Shown here piece after piece: positions 8,526 through 16,162 of a stretch of DNA of 64,000 nt. Where the stretch lies: contig NZ_JAAXOQ010000011.1 of NCBI RefSeq assembly GCF_012396015.1, positions 62,001 through 126,000 of the forward strand, given 5' to 3'. Positions within the stretch are counted from its first letter, which is position 1. The number at the start of each line of letters is the position of its first letter. The stretch comes from Tsukamurella spumae (GTDB lineage Bacteria; Actinomycetota; Actinomycetes; Mycobacteriales; Mycobacteriaceae). The position numbers and the translations under genes are program-made. The notes under the pieces were generated by a model that made no database searches, was not told the DNA's origin, and was given only the letters and a program-made list of their open reading frames with translations.

Positions 8526-9398
8526 GTGACGTACCGAATCGCTCTTGCCACCTCCGCGGCGCAGCCGGATCTCGACGACCGCGGCCAGGAGATCCTCGCC
8601 GCCCTGCGCGCGGCCGGCCACGACGCCGAGGCCGCCGTGTGGTCCGACTCGAGTGTCGACTGGGAGCAGTTCGACGCGGTCGTGATCACCGGCGCGTGGG
8701 ACTACGCACAGCGCTACGACGACTTCCTGGGCTGGGCGTGGCGCGCCGCCGCACAGTCGCTCGTGCTCAACCCCGAGCCGCTCGTCCGCTGGTACGCGGA
8801 CAAGCGCTACCTCGCGGACTACGCGTCCGAGGGCCTGCCGATGGTCCCGGCGCAGTTCATCACCGTGCACGACGCCACGCTCGATCACGACTACCTCGGT
8901 GTCGAGCACGTCGTCCGGCCCACGATCAGCGGCGGCCTCGCGGAGGCCTTCCGGTTCGGCCCGGAGGACGGCGCGGCCAGTCGCGCGAAGCTGGAGGAGA
9001 TCAAGGCGGCGGGTACGTCGGTCATGGTCTTCCCGTACGTCGGCGAGGTCGGCGGGGTCTCGCTGGTCTACATCGGCGGCGAGTACAGCCACGCCTTCGG
9101 TCGTGACCTGGCCGCCGAGGTGAACGCGGAGCCCGGTGCGGGGCGCCCCGTCGAGCAGCTCACCGATGTCGAGCCGACGGCGGCCGAGCGGGAGATCGCC
9201 GATGCCGCGCTCAAGCCCATCGATCCCGCGAACCCGCCGCTGTACGTGCGCGTCGATCTCGTCCGCACCCCGGGGGGTGACCCGCTGATCCTCGAGGTCC
9301 AGGTCGTCCAGCCCGATCTGCACCTCGAGCGCATCGAGAACGGTGCGGTGAAGTTCGCCGACGCCGTCGTCGCCCGAATCGCTTCGACGAAGGCCTGA
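8526..9398 (+). CDS. ATP-grasp fold protein (RimK/DcsG-like)
   Basis: About 290 residues. It begins TYRIALATSAAQPDLDDRG, as ATP-grasp proteins of this group do. It continues with WDYAQRYDDFLGW, LNPEPLVRWYADKRYLADY, VVRPTISGG, FPYVGEVGGVSLVYIGGEYSHAF and VRVDLVRTPGGDPLILEVQVVQPDLHLE, the ATP- and Mg-binding end of the fold. It should ligate a carboxylate to an amine or thiol; the substrates are unknown. I chose GTG 8526, where TACTGT (8515-8520) lies 5 nt upstream. An in-frame ATG at 8505 would add seven atypical residues. Confidence 0.85.
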   Translation: MTYRIALATSAAQPDLDDRGQEILAALRAAGHDAEAAVWSDSSVDWEQFDAVVITGAWDYAQRYDDFLGWAWRAAAQSLVLNPEPLVRWYADKRYLADYASEGLPMVPAQFITVHDATLDHDYLGVEHVVRPTISGGLAEAFRFGPEDGAASRAKLEEIKAAGTSVMVFPYVGEVGGVSLVYIGGEYSHAFGRDLAAEVNAEPGAGRPVEQLTDVEPTAAEREIADAALKPIDPANPPLYVRVDLVRTPGGDPLILEVQVVQPDLHLERIENGAVKFADAVVARIASTKA

Positions 9399-9420
9399 CC
9401 GGCACCGTCGTACCACGTCA

Positions 9421-9453
9421 GAAGCCTCCGCCCGGATACCGGGCGGAGGCTTC
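9421..9453 (+). terminator. Strong terminator hairpin after the ATP-grasp gene
   Basis: GAAGCCTCCGCCCGG (9421-9435) and CCGGGCGGAGGCTTC (9439-9453) form a perfect 15-bp stem with a 3-nt loop, followed by TCGCGTT. Confidence 0.85.
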
Positions 9454-9465
9454 TCGCGTTGGGGG

Positions 9466-9495
9466 TTGCCAAATGAACTATCGCGATATATCGTG
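9466..9495 (+). promoter_or_regulatory. padR promoter with candidate PadR operator
   Basis: TTGCCA (9466-9471) and TATCGT (9489-9494), 17 bp apart, form a likely promoter. Two overlapping 10-bp perfect palindromes, TATCGCGATA (9479-9488) and CGATATATCG (9484-9493), cover the spacer and -10. This AT-rich dyad stands out from the GC-rich surroundings and resembles PadR-family operators, so autorepression is likely. Confidence 0.65.
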
Positions 9496-9545
9496 AACGC
9501 ATCGGGTTGCGAAACATGCGACCCCCTACCGAAAGGAGTGCCACC

Positions 9546-10301
9546 ATGCGTAGGCACACTCACAACGAGCACTTCGATGCACGATTCCGCAACAGCGGCT
9601 TCCCGTCCGAGTGCGGCCCCGGAGAGGGCCGTGGCGAGGGACGCGGCCGCGGGCGTGGCCGTGGATTCGGTCCGGGCGGGCCGGGGTTCGGCCCCGGAGG
9701 CTTCGGACCCGGCGGGCCCGGTTTCGGTCCCGGCGGACCCGGCCCCTTCGGCCCGGGCGGCCCCGGACGGGGGCGCGGTCGTGGCCGCGGCCGGCGCGGC
9801 GTCCAGCGCGGCGACGTCCGCATCGCAGTGCTCCGGCTCCTGGAGACCGAGCCGATGCACGGCTACCAGATCGTCTCCTCCATCGAGGAGCGCACGGCGG
9901 GGGCCTGGAAGCCCAGCCCCGGCGCCATCTATCCCACGCTCAGCCAGCTCGAGGACGAGGGGCTGATCACCATCGAGCGGGAGAACGGCCGCAAGGTCGC
10001 CACGCTCACCACCGCGGGCCGCGAGCACATCGAGACCGCGCTCGCCGATGCCCCGGACCCGTTCGCCGGCTTCGACGGCGGCTCGGCCGAGCGGGGGCAC
10101 CTCCGCGAGACCTTGCGCGAGCTGCACGAGGTCACCCGGCGCGTCGCCCGTACGGGCGATCCCGAGCAGACGGCCGCGGTCGACACCATTCTCGGCGACG
10201 CGATCAAGCAGGTCTACCTGCTGCTCGCCGGTGTGGACCGCACGCCCCCCGCGGCCGCCGACGAGGCTACCGAGGTGTCGGATCCGGACGACGAGCAGTA
10301 G
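9546..10301 (+). CDS. PadR family transcriptional regulator with Gly/Arg-rich N-terminus
   Basis: A 251-residue protein. Residues about 28-85 are a low-complexity tract of GRG and FGPGG repeats. The PadR winged helix follows: RGDVRIAVLRLLETEPMHGYQIVSSIEERTAGAWKPSPGAIYPTLSQLEDEGLI, then TTAGREHI and a coiled-coil dimerisation helix. ATG 9546 has AAGGAG 6 nt upstream and is preferred to an upstream ATG at 9507. It probably represses its own promoter and an unlinked or adjacent efflux gene. The end overlaps convergent modC by 35 bp. The basic, flexible tract may bind DNA or RNA non-specifically. Confidence 0.88.
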   Translation: MRRHTHNEHFDARFRNSGFPSECGPGEGRGEGRGRGRGRGFGPGGPGFGPGGFGPGGPGFGPGGPGPFGPGGPGRGRGRGRGRRGVQRGDVRIAVLRLLETEPMHGYQIVSSIEERTAGAWKPSPGAIYPTLSQLEDEGLITIERENGRKVATLTTAGREHIETALADAPDPFAGFDGGSAERGHLRETLRELHEVTRRVARTGDPEQTAAVDTILGDAIKQVYLLLAGVDRTPPAAADEATEVSDPDDEQ

Positions 10302-11277
10302 TCACCCGGCGCGCGCGGGTCAGGTCCGGCACCAGGCGGACCGCGGCGCCGGGAGGAAACTCCCGGTGCCGCTCGGCCGGTAGCTCGGCCACCAGGTCGA
10401 CGGTGCCCGCGGTCCCCGCGGGCGCGACCCTGCTCGTCACCCGGCAGCGCCCGCCTGCCACACTCACCTCGACGACGGTGCCGGACAGTCCGGCACCGTC
10501 GTCGTTCGTGGCGCCGACCTCGAGGTCGTCGGGCCCGAACACCCACGCCCCGTCGCCGTCCGGCAGCAGATTCATCCCCGCCAGCCGGGCGGCGAAGGGC
10601 GTCGCGGGGGAGAGCAGCAGGTCCGCGGCGGGACGCTGGTCGGCGACGCGGCCGTCCTCGAGCACGGCCGCCTGATCGGCGAGGGCCACCACATCGGCCG
10701 CGTCGTGGGTGATGAGCACGCAGGTGCGGCCGTCGAGCAACCTACGGAGAACCGATCGGACCTCGGCCCGGGCGCCCACGTCGAGCGCGGAGAGGGGCTC
10801 GTCGAGCAGGAGGACCTTCGGCTCGGCCGCCAGGGCACGCGCGAGCGCGACCCGCTGCGCCTGGCCGCCGCTGAGCTCGTGCGGGCGCCGATCCCGCAGC
10901 TGTGCGGCCCCCACCGCCTCGAGCCAGTGGTCCGCGGCGGCCGCGGCGGATCGGCGGTCCGCCCCGGCGCTGCGGGGCGCGAAGGCCACGTTGGCGTGCA
11001 CCCGCAGATGCGGGAACAGTCGTGCGGTCTGGCCCAGCAGCGCCACGCGCCGACGGTGCGCCGGGACCCACCGCCCGGCACCGTCGAAGACGGTCTGCCC
11101 GGCGACGACGACGCGGCCGGAGTCGGGCCGGACCAGCCCGGCCACGGCGTCGGCGACGGTCGACTTCCCGGTCCCGTTGGGTCCGAGGAGGGCGAGGGTC
11201 TCCCCGTTCGGAACCGTGAACCGGGCGTCGACGCCGCGCGCGGCCACGGTCAGGTCGACGGTCAGCCCGGGGCTCAT
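10267..11277 (-). CDS. modC: Molybdate ABC transporter ATP-binding protein ModC
   Basis: A 336-residue ABC ATPase with Walker [10 protein letters not shown] (32-40), signature LSGGQAQR, and Walker [13 protein letters not shown] with a following H-loop. The C-terminal domain ([20 protein letters not shown]...) is the molybdate-binding MOP/TOBE type. It energises molybdate import with ModA and ModB. ATG 11277 overlaps the modB stop as ATGA, a translational-coupling arrangement; a longer ATG at 11286 is possible. A perfect 16-bp inverted repeat lies inside the coding sequence at 10471-10503. The order modA-modB-modC matches Rv1857-Rv1859. Confidence 0.93.
   Translation of the reverse strand: MSPGLTVDLTVAARGVDARFTVPNGETLALLGPNGTGKSTVADAVAGLVRPDSGRVVVAGQTVFDGAGRWVPAHRRRVALLGQTARLFPHLRVHANVAFAPRSAGADRRSAAAAADHWLEAVGAAQLRDRRPHELSGGQAQRVALARALAAEPKVLLLDEPLSALDVGARAEVRSVLRRLLDGRTCVLITHDAADVVALADQAAVLEDGRVADQRPAADLLLSPATPFAARLAGMNLLPDGDGAWVFGPDDLEVGATNDDGAGLSGTVVEVSVAGGRCRVTSRVAPAGTAGTVDLVAELPAERHREFPPGAAVRLVPDLTRARRVTTARRPDPTPR
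10471..10503. repeat. Perfect 16-bp inverted repeat inside modC
   Basis: GACGACGGTGCCGGAC (10471-10486) and GTCCGGCACCGTCGTC (10488-10503) are exact reverse complements separated by one base. Each arm contains the window-wide 9-mer GACGGTGCC/GGCACCGTC. It encodes [11 protein letters not shown] near the start of the MOP domain. Confidence 0.9.
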
Positions 11278-12080
11278 CTCCGCCATGCGCGGACCCCGTA
11301 CACCGCCGAGACGATCACGGCCGACGCGGCCAGCAGTACCAGCGACAGCGCCACCGCCGCCTGCGGATCGGTCTCGTTGCGCAGGTAGATCTCCAGCGGC
11401 AGCGTGCGGGTGGTGCCCGCGAGGGATCCGGCGAAGGTGAGCGTTGCGCCGAACTCGCCGAGCGCCCGCGCGAAGGTCAGCACGACGCCGGAGGCGATGG
11501 ACGGCAGCACCAGCGGGAGGGTGATGCGGCGCAGCACGATCGACGGCGAGGCGCCCAGGGTCGCTGCGGTCCGCTCGTAGTCGGTGCCGAGGGTGCGCAG
11601 CGCGCCCTCCACGGCCAGCACGAGGAAGGGCAGGGCGACGAAGGCCTGCGCCAGGACCACGGCCACCGTCGTGAACGCGATGTGCCCGCCGATCCCGCCG
11701 TACTGGCCCACCAGGCCGCGGCGGCCGAAGGCGTAGAGCAGCGCGATGCCGCCGACCACCGGGGGCAGCACCAGTGGCAGCAGGACCAGCGGACGGAGCA
11801 CCCCGACGAACCGGGATCGACTGCGCGCCAGGATCACCCCGAGCGGAACGCCGAGCACGATGCACAGCAGCGTCGCCGCGCACGAGGTCTGCAGGGACAG
11901 CAGCAGGGCGGCCCGCGAGTCCTCCGAGGTGACCAGGTCCCCGAACCGCGGCCAGTCGACCTTCGCCACGATGCCGATCAGCGGAACGAGCACGAAGGCG
12001 GCGCCGAGCGCGGCGGGAGCGAGGATCCAGCCGGGGAACGCCCTGTCCGGGCCGGGAGCGGAGCGCGCGGACCGGTTCAG
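11274..12080 (-). CDS. modB: Molybdate ABC transporter permease ModB
   Basis: A 268-residue permease (M. tuberculosis ModB is close to this length). It has the segments [49 protein letters not shown] and the EAA loop [22 protein letters not shown]. No ATG, GTG or TTG occurs in frame before the first membrane helix. The first normal start is GTG 11993, which would delete half of helix 1. The best start is CTG at 12080, which overlaps the modA stop as CTGA. Automated annotation may give a truncated 239-residue form. Confidence 0.88.
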   Translation of the reverse strand: MNRSARSAPGPDRAFPGWILAPAALGAAFVLVPLIGIVAKVDWPRFGDLVTSEDSRAALLLSLQTSCAATLLCIVLGVPLGVILARSRSRFVGVLRPLVLLPLVLPPVVGGIALLYAFGRRGLVGQYGGIGGHIAFTTVAVVLAQAFVALPFLVLAVEGALRTLGTDYERTAATLGASPSIVLRRITLPLVLPSIASGVVLTFARALGEFGATLTFAGSLAGTTRTLPLEIYLRNETDPQAAVALSLVLLAASAVIVSAVYGVRAWRR

Positions 12081-12859
12081 CTGGGTGCCCCGAAGCCTGC
12101 CGCAGCCAGGGCCGCCCGGCCCTGCGGACCGCGAACGAATTCGACGAACTCCTTCGCTCCCGCGGCGTTCTCGGCGGCGGTCAGCGCCGCGATCGGGTAG
12201 ACGTTGACGGCACCGTCGGCCTGCGGGAAGTCGACGGACCCGACGGCGCCGTTCGTGCCCTTGACGTCCGTCTTGTAGACCAGGCCTGCGTCGGCCTGGC
12301 CGTGCCGGACCTTGGCGAGAACGCTCGAGACGGAGTCCTCCTCGCTGACGGGGTGCAGGGTCACGTCGGCGGCCTTGGTGACCTTGGCGGTCGCCGTGCC
12401 GCACGGCACGGGCTGCGCGCACACCACGACGCTGACGCCCGGCTTGGTCAGGTCGGCGAGCGAGGTGACGCCCTTCGGGTTGCCGGGTGCGGTGGCGATG
12501 GTGAGGACATTGGTGGCGAAGGGCTGCGGGTCGGCGACCAGCGATGCCGCCCTGGCCTTGTCCATGGTGGGGGTGTCCGCGGTGGCGAAGACATCGGCGG
12601 GCGCGCCCTGGGTGAGCTGTGCGAGCAGACCCGACGAGCCGCCGAAGGAGAACTTGACGGTGGTGCCGGGGTGCTTCGCGCCGAACTCGGAGCCCAGCTT
12701 CTCGAAGGTGGCCTGCAGGCTGGCGGCGGCGTAGACGATCACGGTGCCGCCCGATCCGGCCGCACCGGACGAGGGCGCGGAGGCGCCGTCGCTCGAGGTC
12801 GAGCAGGCGGTGAGGCTCGCCGCGAGCACGGCGGCGGTCAACAGTCGTGTGGCGCGCAT
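12077..12859 (-). CDS. modA: Molybdate ABC transporter substrate-binding lipoprotein ModA
   Basis: A 260-residue lipoprotein with a signal peptide ending in the lipobox SLTAC (Cys19) and a Ser/Gly-rich linker. The periplasmic-binding fold has [45 protein letters not shown] and AGLVYKTDV, all typical of ModA. It captures molybdate or tungstate outside the membrane and delivers it to ModB. GGGAGA precedes the ATG. It is the first gene of modABC and is divergent from a thioesterase with only 50 bp between starts. No ModE gene is adjacent. Confidence 0.94.
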   Translation of the reverse strand: MRATRLLTAAVLAASLTACSTSSDGASAPSSGAAGSGGTVIVYAAASLQATFEKLGSEFGAKHPGTTVKFSFGGSSGLLAQLTQGAPADVFATADTPTMDKARAASLVADPQPFATNVLTIATAPGNPKGVTSLADLTKPGVSVVVCAQPVPCGTATAKVTKAADVTLHPVSEEDSVSSVLAKVRHGQADAGLVYKTDVKGTNGAVGSVDFPQADGAVNVYPIAALTAAENAAGAKEFVEFVRGPQGRAALAAAGFGAPS

Positions 12860-12909
12860 CGCGTCTCCCGGTGAGCAGAGGGAAGGGGGTTGTGCTCGAC
12901 AATAGTCCC

Positions 12910-13350
12910 ATGACGAATCACGAGGTACTGGTCCCGATGCGCTGGTCGGACATGGATGCGTTGCAGCACATCAACAACGTGTCGATGCTGCGGCTGCTCG
13001 AGGAGGCGCGCATCCGGTTCATGATCCGGTTCGGCTCGGGACCGGACTCGGGCCGGATCACGATGTTCGTCGCGCACCAGGAGATCGACTACGTTCGCCC
13101 GCTGCTGTACTCACAGGAGCCGGTGCGGATCCTGATGCGCGTCACCAGGATCGGCGGGTCGGGCTTCGACATCGGCTACGAGGTGCTCGATGCGGACGGC
13201 CGGGTGGCCGCGTTGTCGGAGGCGTCCATGGTCGTGGTGGACGGTGCCGCGTCCGGCCGCCCCGCCCCGATTCCGGACGCCCTGCGCGCGCAGCTCGAGG
13301 AGGTCCTCGGCGAGCCCGTGCCCTTCCGCCGGCGCCGCGAGAGCGTCTGA
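12910..13350 (+). CDS. Hotdog-fold acyl-CoA thioesterase (4HBT/YbgC-like)
   Basis: A 146-residue single hotdog domain. [30 protein letters not shown] carries the catalytic aspartate and HINN motif of the 4-hydroxybenzoyl-CoA thioesterase/YbgC group. The rest, [18 protein letters not shown]...[11 protein letters not shown], fits. ATG 12910 has GACAAT 7 nt upstream and so may be leaderless; in-frame upstream starts give an atypical N-terminus. It is divergent from modA. The substrate is not evident. Confidence 0.87.
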   Translation: MTNHEVLVPMRWSDMDALQHINNVSMLRLLEEARIRFMIRFGSGPDSGRITMFVAHQEIDYVRPLLYSQEPVRILMRVTRIGGSGFDIGYEVLDADGRVAALSEASMVVVDGAASGRPAPIPDALRAQLEEVLGEPVPFRRRRESV

Positions 13351-13359
13351 CGGTCGCGG

Positions 13360-13875
13360 CTACCCGAGGACCATCGCCGCGAGGTAGCGGCGCGTCATGA
13401 CCGCCTGCAGGAGGCGTCCGACGGGCGCTCCCAGGCGGGTGTACCAGCGCCCGGGGCGGGAGAACGCGCTCACGACCGCGACCACGGCACCGTCCGCCCG
13501 CAGTTCGACGGAGAAGAGCTCCTCGCCGCTCTCGGGGTGCCCGGGCAGCGTGCCGTAGGCGAAGCCGGCCCGGTCGGGGGTGTCGACGACGTAGATCACG
13601 CGGCACGGGATGCGGATGGGGCCGAACAGCGGCGTGGTCATCACCATGACGGTGTCCGCCTCGGCCCGCGGTGTGCTGGCCCGGACCCGCAGCCCGGCTC
13701 CGCGCTGCATGCCGTAGGCGCGGATCGAGTCCCGGACCGCGGCGAAGTCCTCCGGGCCGTGGCCCACGACGCGTTCCGCGCGAAAGACGTGCGCGTCCCC
13801 GGGCGGGGTGCCGCGCGTCGCCCCCACCTCGGGGTAGGTGAACGGGGCCCGTGCCAGTGCCTCCAGGTCCGTCAT
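13360..13875 (-). CDS. DUF1990 family protein
   Basis: A 171-residue protein resembling the DUF1990 family: PFTYPEVGATRG near the start, GLRVRASTPRAEADTVMVMTTPLFGPIRIPCRVIYVVDTPDRAGFAYGTLPGHPESGEELFSVEL in the middle, then a C-terminal FSRPGRWYTRLGAPVGRLLQAVMTRRYL. The family has no settled function. ATG 13875 follows TACCGT by 8 nt, a possible leaderless start. It is convergent with the thioesterase, 9 bp apart. Confidence 0.85.
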   Translation of the reverse strand: MTDLEALARAPFTYPEVGATRGTPPGDAHVFRAERVVGHGPEDFAAVRDSIRAYGMQRGAGLRVRASTPRAEADTVMVMTTPLFGPIRIPCRVIYVVDTPDRAGFAYGTLPGHPESGEELFSVELRADGAVVAVVSAFSRPGRWYTRLGAPVGRLLQAVMTRRYLAAMVLG

Positions 13876-13916
13876 ACCGCCCGACGGTACGCCGCCGCCC
13901 CGGGCGGGACGGGGCG

Positions 13917-14765
13917 TCACCGTCGGGCCAGGCGGGCCGCGGCCACGGCCCCGACGACCCCGGAGGCGATCACCGCGACGCCGTGCCAGCCCGTGAGCGT
14001 GACCGACTCCTGCAGCACGACGGCGCCGAGGACGGCGGCGCAGATCGGCTCGGCGAGGGTGATCGCCGGCAGCGAGGCCGAGATCGGGGCGGGCTGGAAG
14101 GCCCGCTGCTGCAGGTACATCGCGCCGATCCCGCACAGCACCAGGACGTAGAGCCGCCAGTCGGTCAGCAGCCGGGCGGTGTTCGCGACGAACTCCGCGT
14201 GCTCGTAGGACGTGAGCACAGGCTTGGTGAGCACCGTCGCGACGCCGAACAGGGTGCCCGCGGCGACGCCGAAGGACAGCGCCCGTGCGGACCCGGGCAG
14301 CGTGCGGACCAGCCCGATCGCCGTGGTCGCCGCCGCGACGACCCCCACCGCGATGAGTGCGGGCAGCCAGGTGGCGCCCGGGGCGTCGGGCACGCCGTCG
14401 GTGGGCCGCCCCGCGACGAGGAACACCGCCAGCGCTATCGCGAGGACTGCGGCCCAGGTCCACTCGCGGGTGGTGACGCGGGTGTGGTTGAGCAGCGCGG
14501 AGATCGGCAGCGCGAACAGCAGCGCCGCGACGATGAGCGGCTGCACCACCAGGACCGGCCCCAGTGCCAGCGCCCAGGCCTGGAAGGCGTAGCCGCCGAG
14601 GTCGCCCACCAGGCCCAGCCACCAGCGGGGCCGGCGGATCAGCTCGGCGATGAGTGAGGAGCCCTCGTCGACGCTCGCCGCCTCCGTCTGCTGGGCGGCG
14701 GATCCGCACGCGAACAGGAAGGCGGCGACGAGGGCGAGGACGATCGAGGCGGCGGTGGCGGACAC
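13917..14765 (-). CDS. DMT family membrane protein
   Basis: A 282-residue protein with about nine hydrophobic helices, related to multidrug/metabolite transporters: FLFACGSAAQQ..., YAFQAWALALGPVLVVQPLIVAALLFALPISA, and a late PISASLPAITLAEPICAAVLGAVVLQESV that is diagnostic of EamA-like repeats. The substrate is unknown. GTG 14765 has TAGATT (14777..14772) 6 nt upstream, indicating a leaderless start. It is divergent from the SRPBCC gene. Confidence 0.85.
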   Translation of the reverse strand: MSATAASIVLALVAAFLFACGSAAQQTEAASVDEGSSLIAELIRRPRWWLGLVGDLGGYAFQAWALALGPVLVVQPLIVAALLFALPISALLNHTRVTTREWTWAAVLAIALAVFLVAGRPTDGVPDAPGATWLPALIAVGVVAAATTAIGLVRTLPGSARALSFGVAAGTLFGVATVLTKPVLTSYEHAEFVANTARLLTDWRLYVLVLCGIGAMYLQQRAFQPAPISASLPAITLAEPICAAVLGAVVLQESVTLTGWHGVAVIASGVVGAVAAARLARR

Positions 14766-14846
14766 GCGAGAAATCTACGCTCGGTGGTGGTGCGCGCCGT
14801 CGCGCACGCTACGTTGAGTCCATCAATCACGGCTGAAGGAGTGAGT

Positions 14847-15278
14847 GTGGCGAAGGTCGAGAGCCGGATCGAGATCGCGCTCGCGCCGGACACGGCGTGG
14901 GCGAAGGCCGCGGACCTCGAGACGCTCCCGCAGTGGGTGACCCTGCACGACGGGTGGCGGGGCCCGCTGCCCGAGCTCGCCGAGGGGGCGCGGATCGCCT
15001 GCGTGGTCAAGGTGAAGAACTTCCGCAACCGCGTCGACTGGGTCATCACCGAGTACGACCCGCCGCGGAAGCTGGTCCTGGACGGCAAGGGTGTGGCGGG
15101 CACGAAGTACAAGCTCACCGTGAGCATCGCGCCGTCCGGCGCGGGTTCGACGGTGACCCTCCGTACCGATCTCGGCGGCGCGCCGCTGTTCGGCCCGATC
15201 GGGGCGACGGTGGCGCGGGCGCTCAAGGGCGACATCGAGGACTCGCTGCAGCGGTTCCAGCGGATGTTCGCCGAGTAG
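14847..15278 (+). CDS. SRPBCC (START-like) family protein
   Basis: A 143-residue helix-grip protein. VESRIEIALAPDTAWAKAADLETLPQWVTLHDGWRG and a C-terminal helix GATVARALKGDIEDSLQRFQRMF are typical of polyketide-cyclase-like/SRPBCC proteins, which bind a hydrophobic ligand. GTG 14847 has GAAGGAG just upstream; in-frame starts further upstream lack a site. Ligand and role are unknown. Confidence 0.83.
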   Translation: MAKVESRIEIALAPDTAWAKAADLETLPQWVTLHDGWRGPLPELAEGARIACVVKVKNFRNRVDWVITEYDPPRKLVLDGKGVAGTKYKLTVSIAPSGAGSTVTLRTDLGGAPLFGPIGATVARALKGDIEDSLQRFQRMFAE

Positions 15279-15324
15279 TAGGCCGAGCGGCAGGCCGAGC
15301 GAGGGCGACGGAGAGGACGCGCGG

Positions 15325-16131
15325 GTGGAACTGACGGACCTGGTCGGTGCCGCGGTTCGCGGCGGCCTGAGCTGGGGGTCCGACACGCTCGCGCGGCTGC
15401 GACAGCGTGCGGGCATGGACGGGCCGCGTCCGTGCGATGCGCTGATCCTCGACGTCGACGACACGGTGGTGGACACCGCCGCAGCGATGCGCGCCGCGGC
15501 GCGGGCGGCCGCACTCGAGGTGTGGCCCGAGTCGGGCGCCACCACGCGCGAGCGGTTCGCCGAGCACTTCCTGCGCGACCCGCACGGGGTGTTCGCCCGG
15601 TACACCGCCGGGGAACTGCGGTTCCACGAGATGCGCAAGGCCCGGATCGCGGCCGCGGCGCAGGACCTCGGGCTGCTCTGGGAGCCGCGGCGCTATCGCC
15701 GGTACTGCAGCGGTTTCGATCCGGCGTTCGCGGCGGCGCAGCGGCTCTTCCCGGATGCGATGCCGGCGGTGCAGGCGGCGGAACGGTGGGGGATCGTCGT
15801 GGTGCTCCTGACGAACTCGTCGACGGCCGCCACCAGGATGAAACTCCAGGTCCTCGGCGTGTCCGATCGGTTCCCGCACGTCGTCACCACCGACACCCTG
15901 GGGATCGGCAAACCCGATCCCGCGGTGTTCCTACACGCCTGCGAGCTCGCGGGTGCGGCGCCGGGGGACTGCGTCGCGGTGGGCGACAGCTACGCCAATG
16001 ACGTCGCCGCCGCGCGAGTGGCGGGGCTGCGTGCCCTCTGGCTCGACCGGTCCGGCGCGGGCGTGGGCGGCGAGCCACCCGCGATCCGTTCGCTGGCCGA
16101 GCTACCTGCGGCGTTGACCCGGGCGGTCTGA
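15325..16131 (+). CDS. HAD family hydrolase
   Basis: A 268-residue HAD-superfamily enzyme. Motif I is ILDVDDTVVDT (nucleophile Asp43, acid Asp45), motif II VVLLTNSS, motif III a lysine in GIGKPDPAVF, and motif IV CVAVGDSYANDVAAARVAGL. The helical cap between 50 and 140 suits a phosphoglycolate-phosphatase-like or dehalogenase-like enzyme. GTG 15325 has GGAGAGGA 7 nt upstream. It lies 31 bp before recC but is separated from it by a possible promoter. Confidence 0.85.
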   Translation: MELTDLVGAAVRGGLSWGSDTLARLRQRAGMDGPRPCDALILDVDDTVVDTAAAMRAAARAAALEVWPESGATTRERFAEHFLRDPHGVFARYTAGELRFHEMRKARIAAAAQDLGLLWEPRRYRRYCSGFDPAFAAAQRLFPDAMPAVQAAERWGIVVVLLTNSSTAATRMKLQVLGVSDRFPHVVTTDTLGIGKPDPAVFLHACELAGAAPGDCVAVGDSYANDVAAARVAGLRALWLDRSGAGVGGEPPAIRSLAELPAALTRAV

Positions 16132-16162
16132 CCTGTCGGAGGCTCGTGTTAGAACTGCGCAC

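Noticed and set aside
9560-9823. Minus-strand collagen-like frame (PGPPGPK repeats)
   Set aside because: It is the antisense reading of the Gly/Arg-rich tract of the PadR gene, which has a good ribosome-binding site and full PadR domain.
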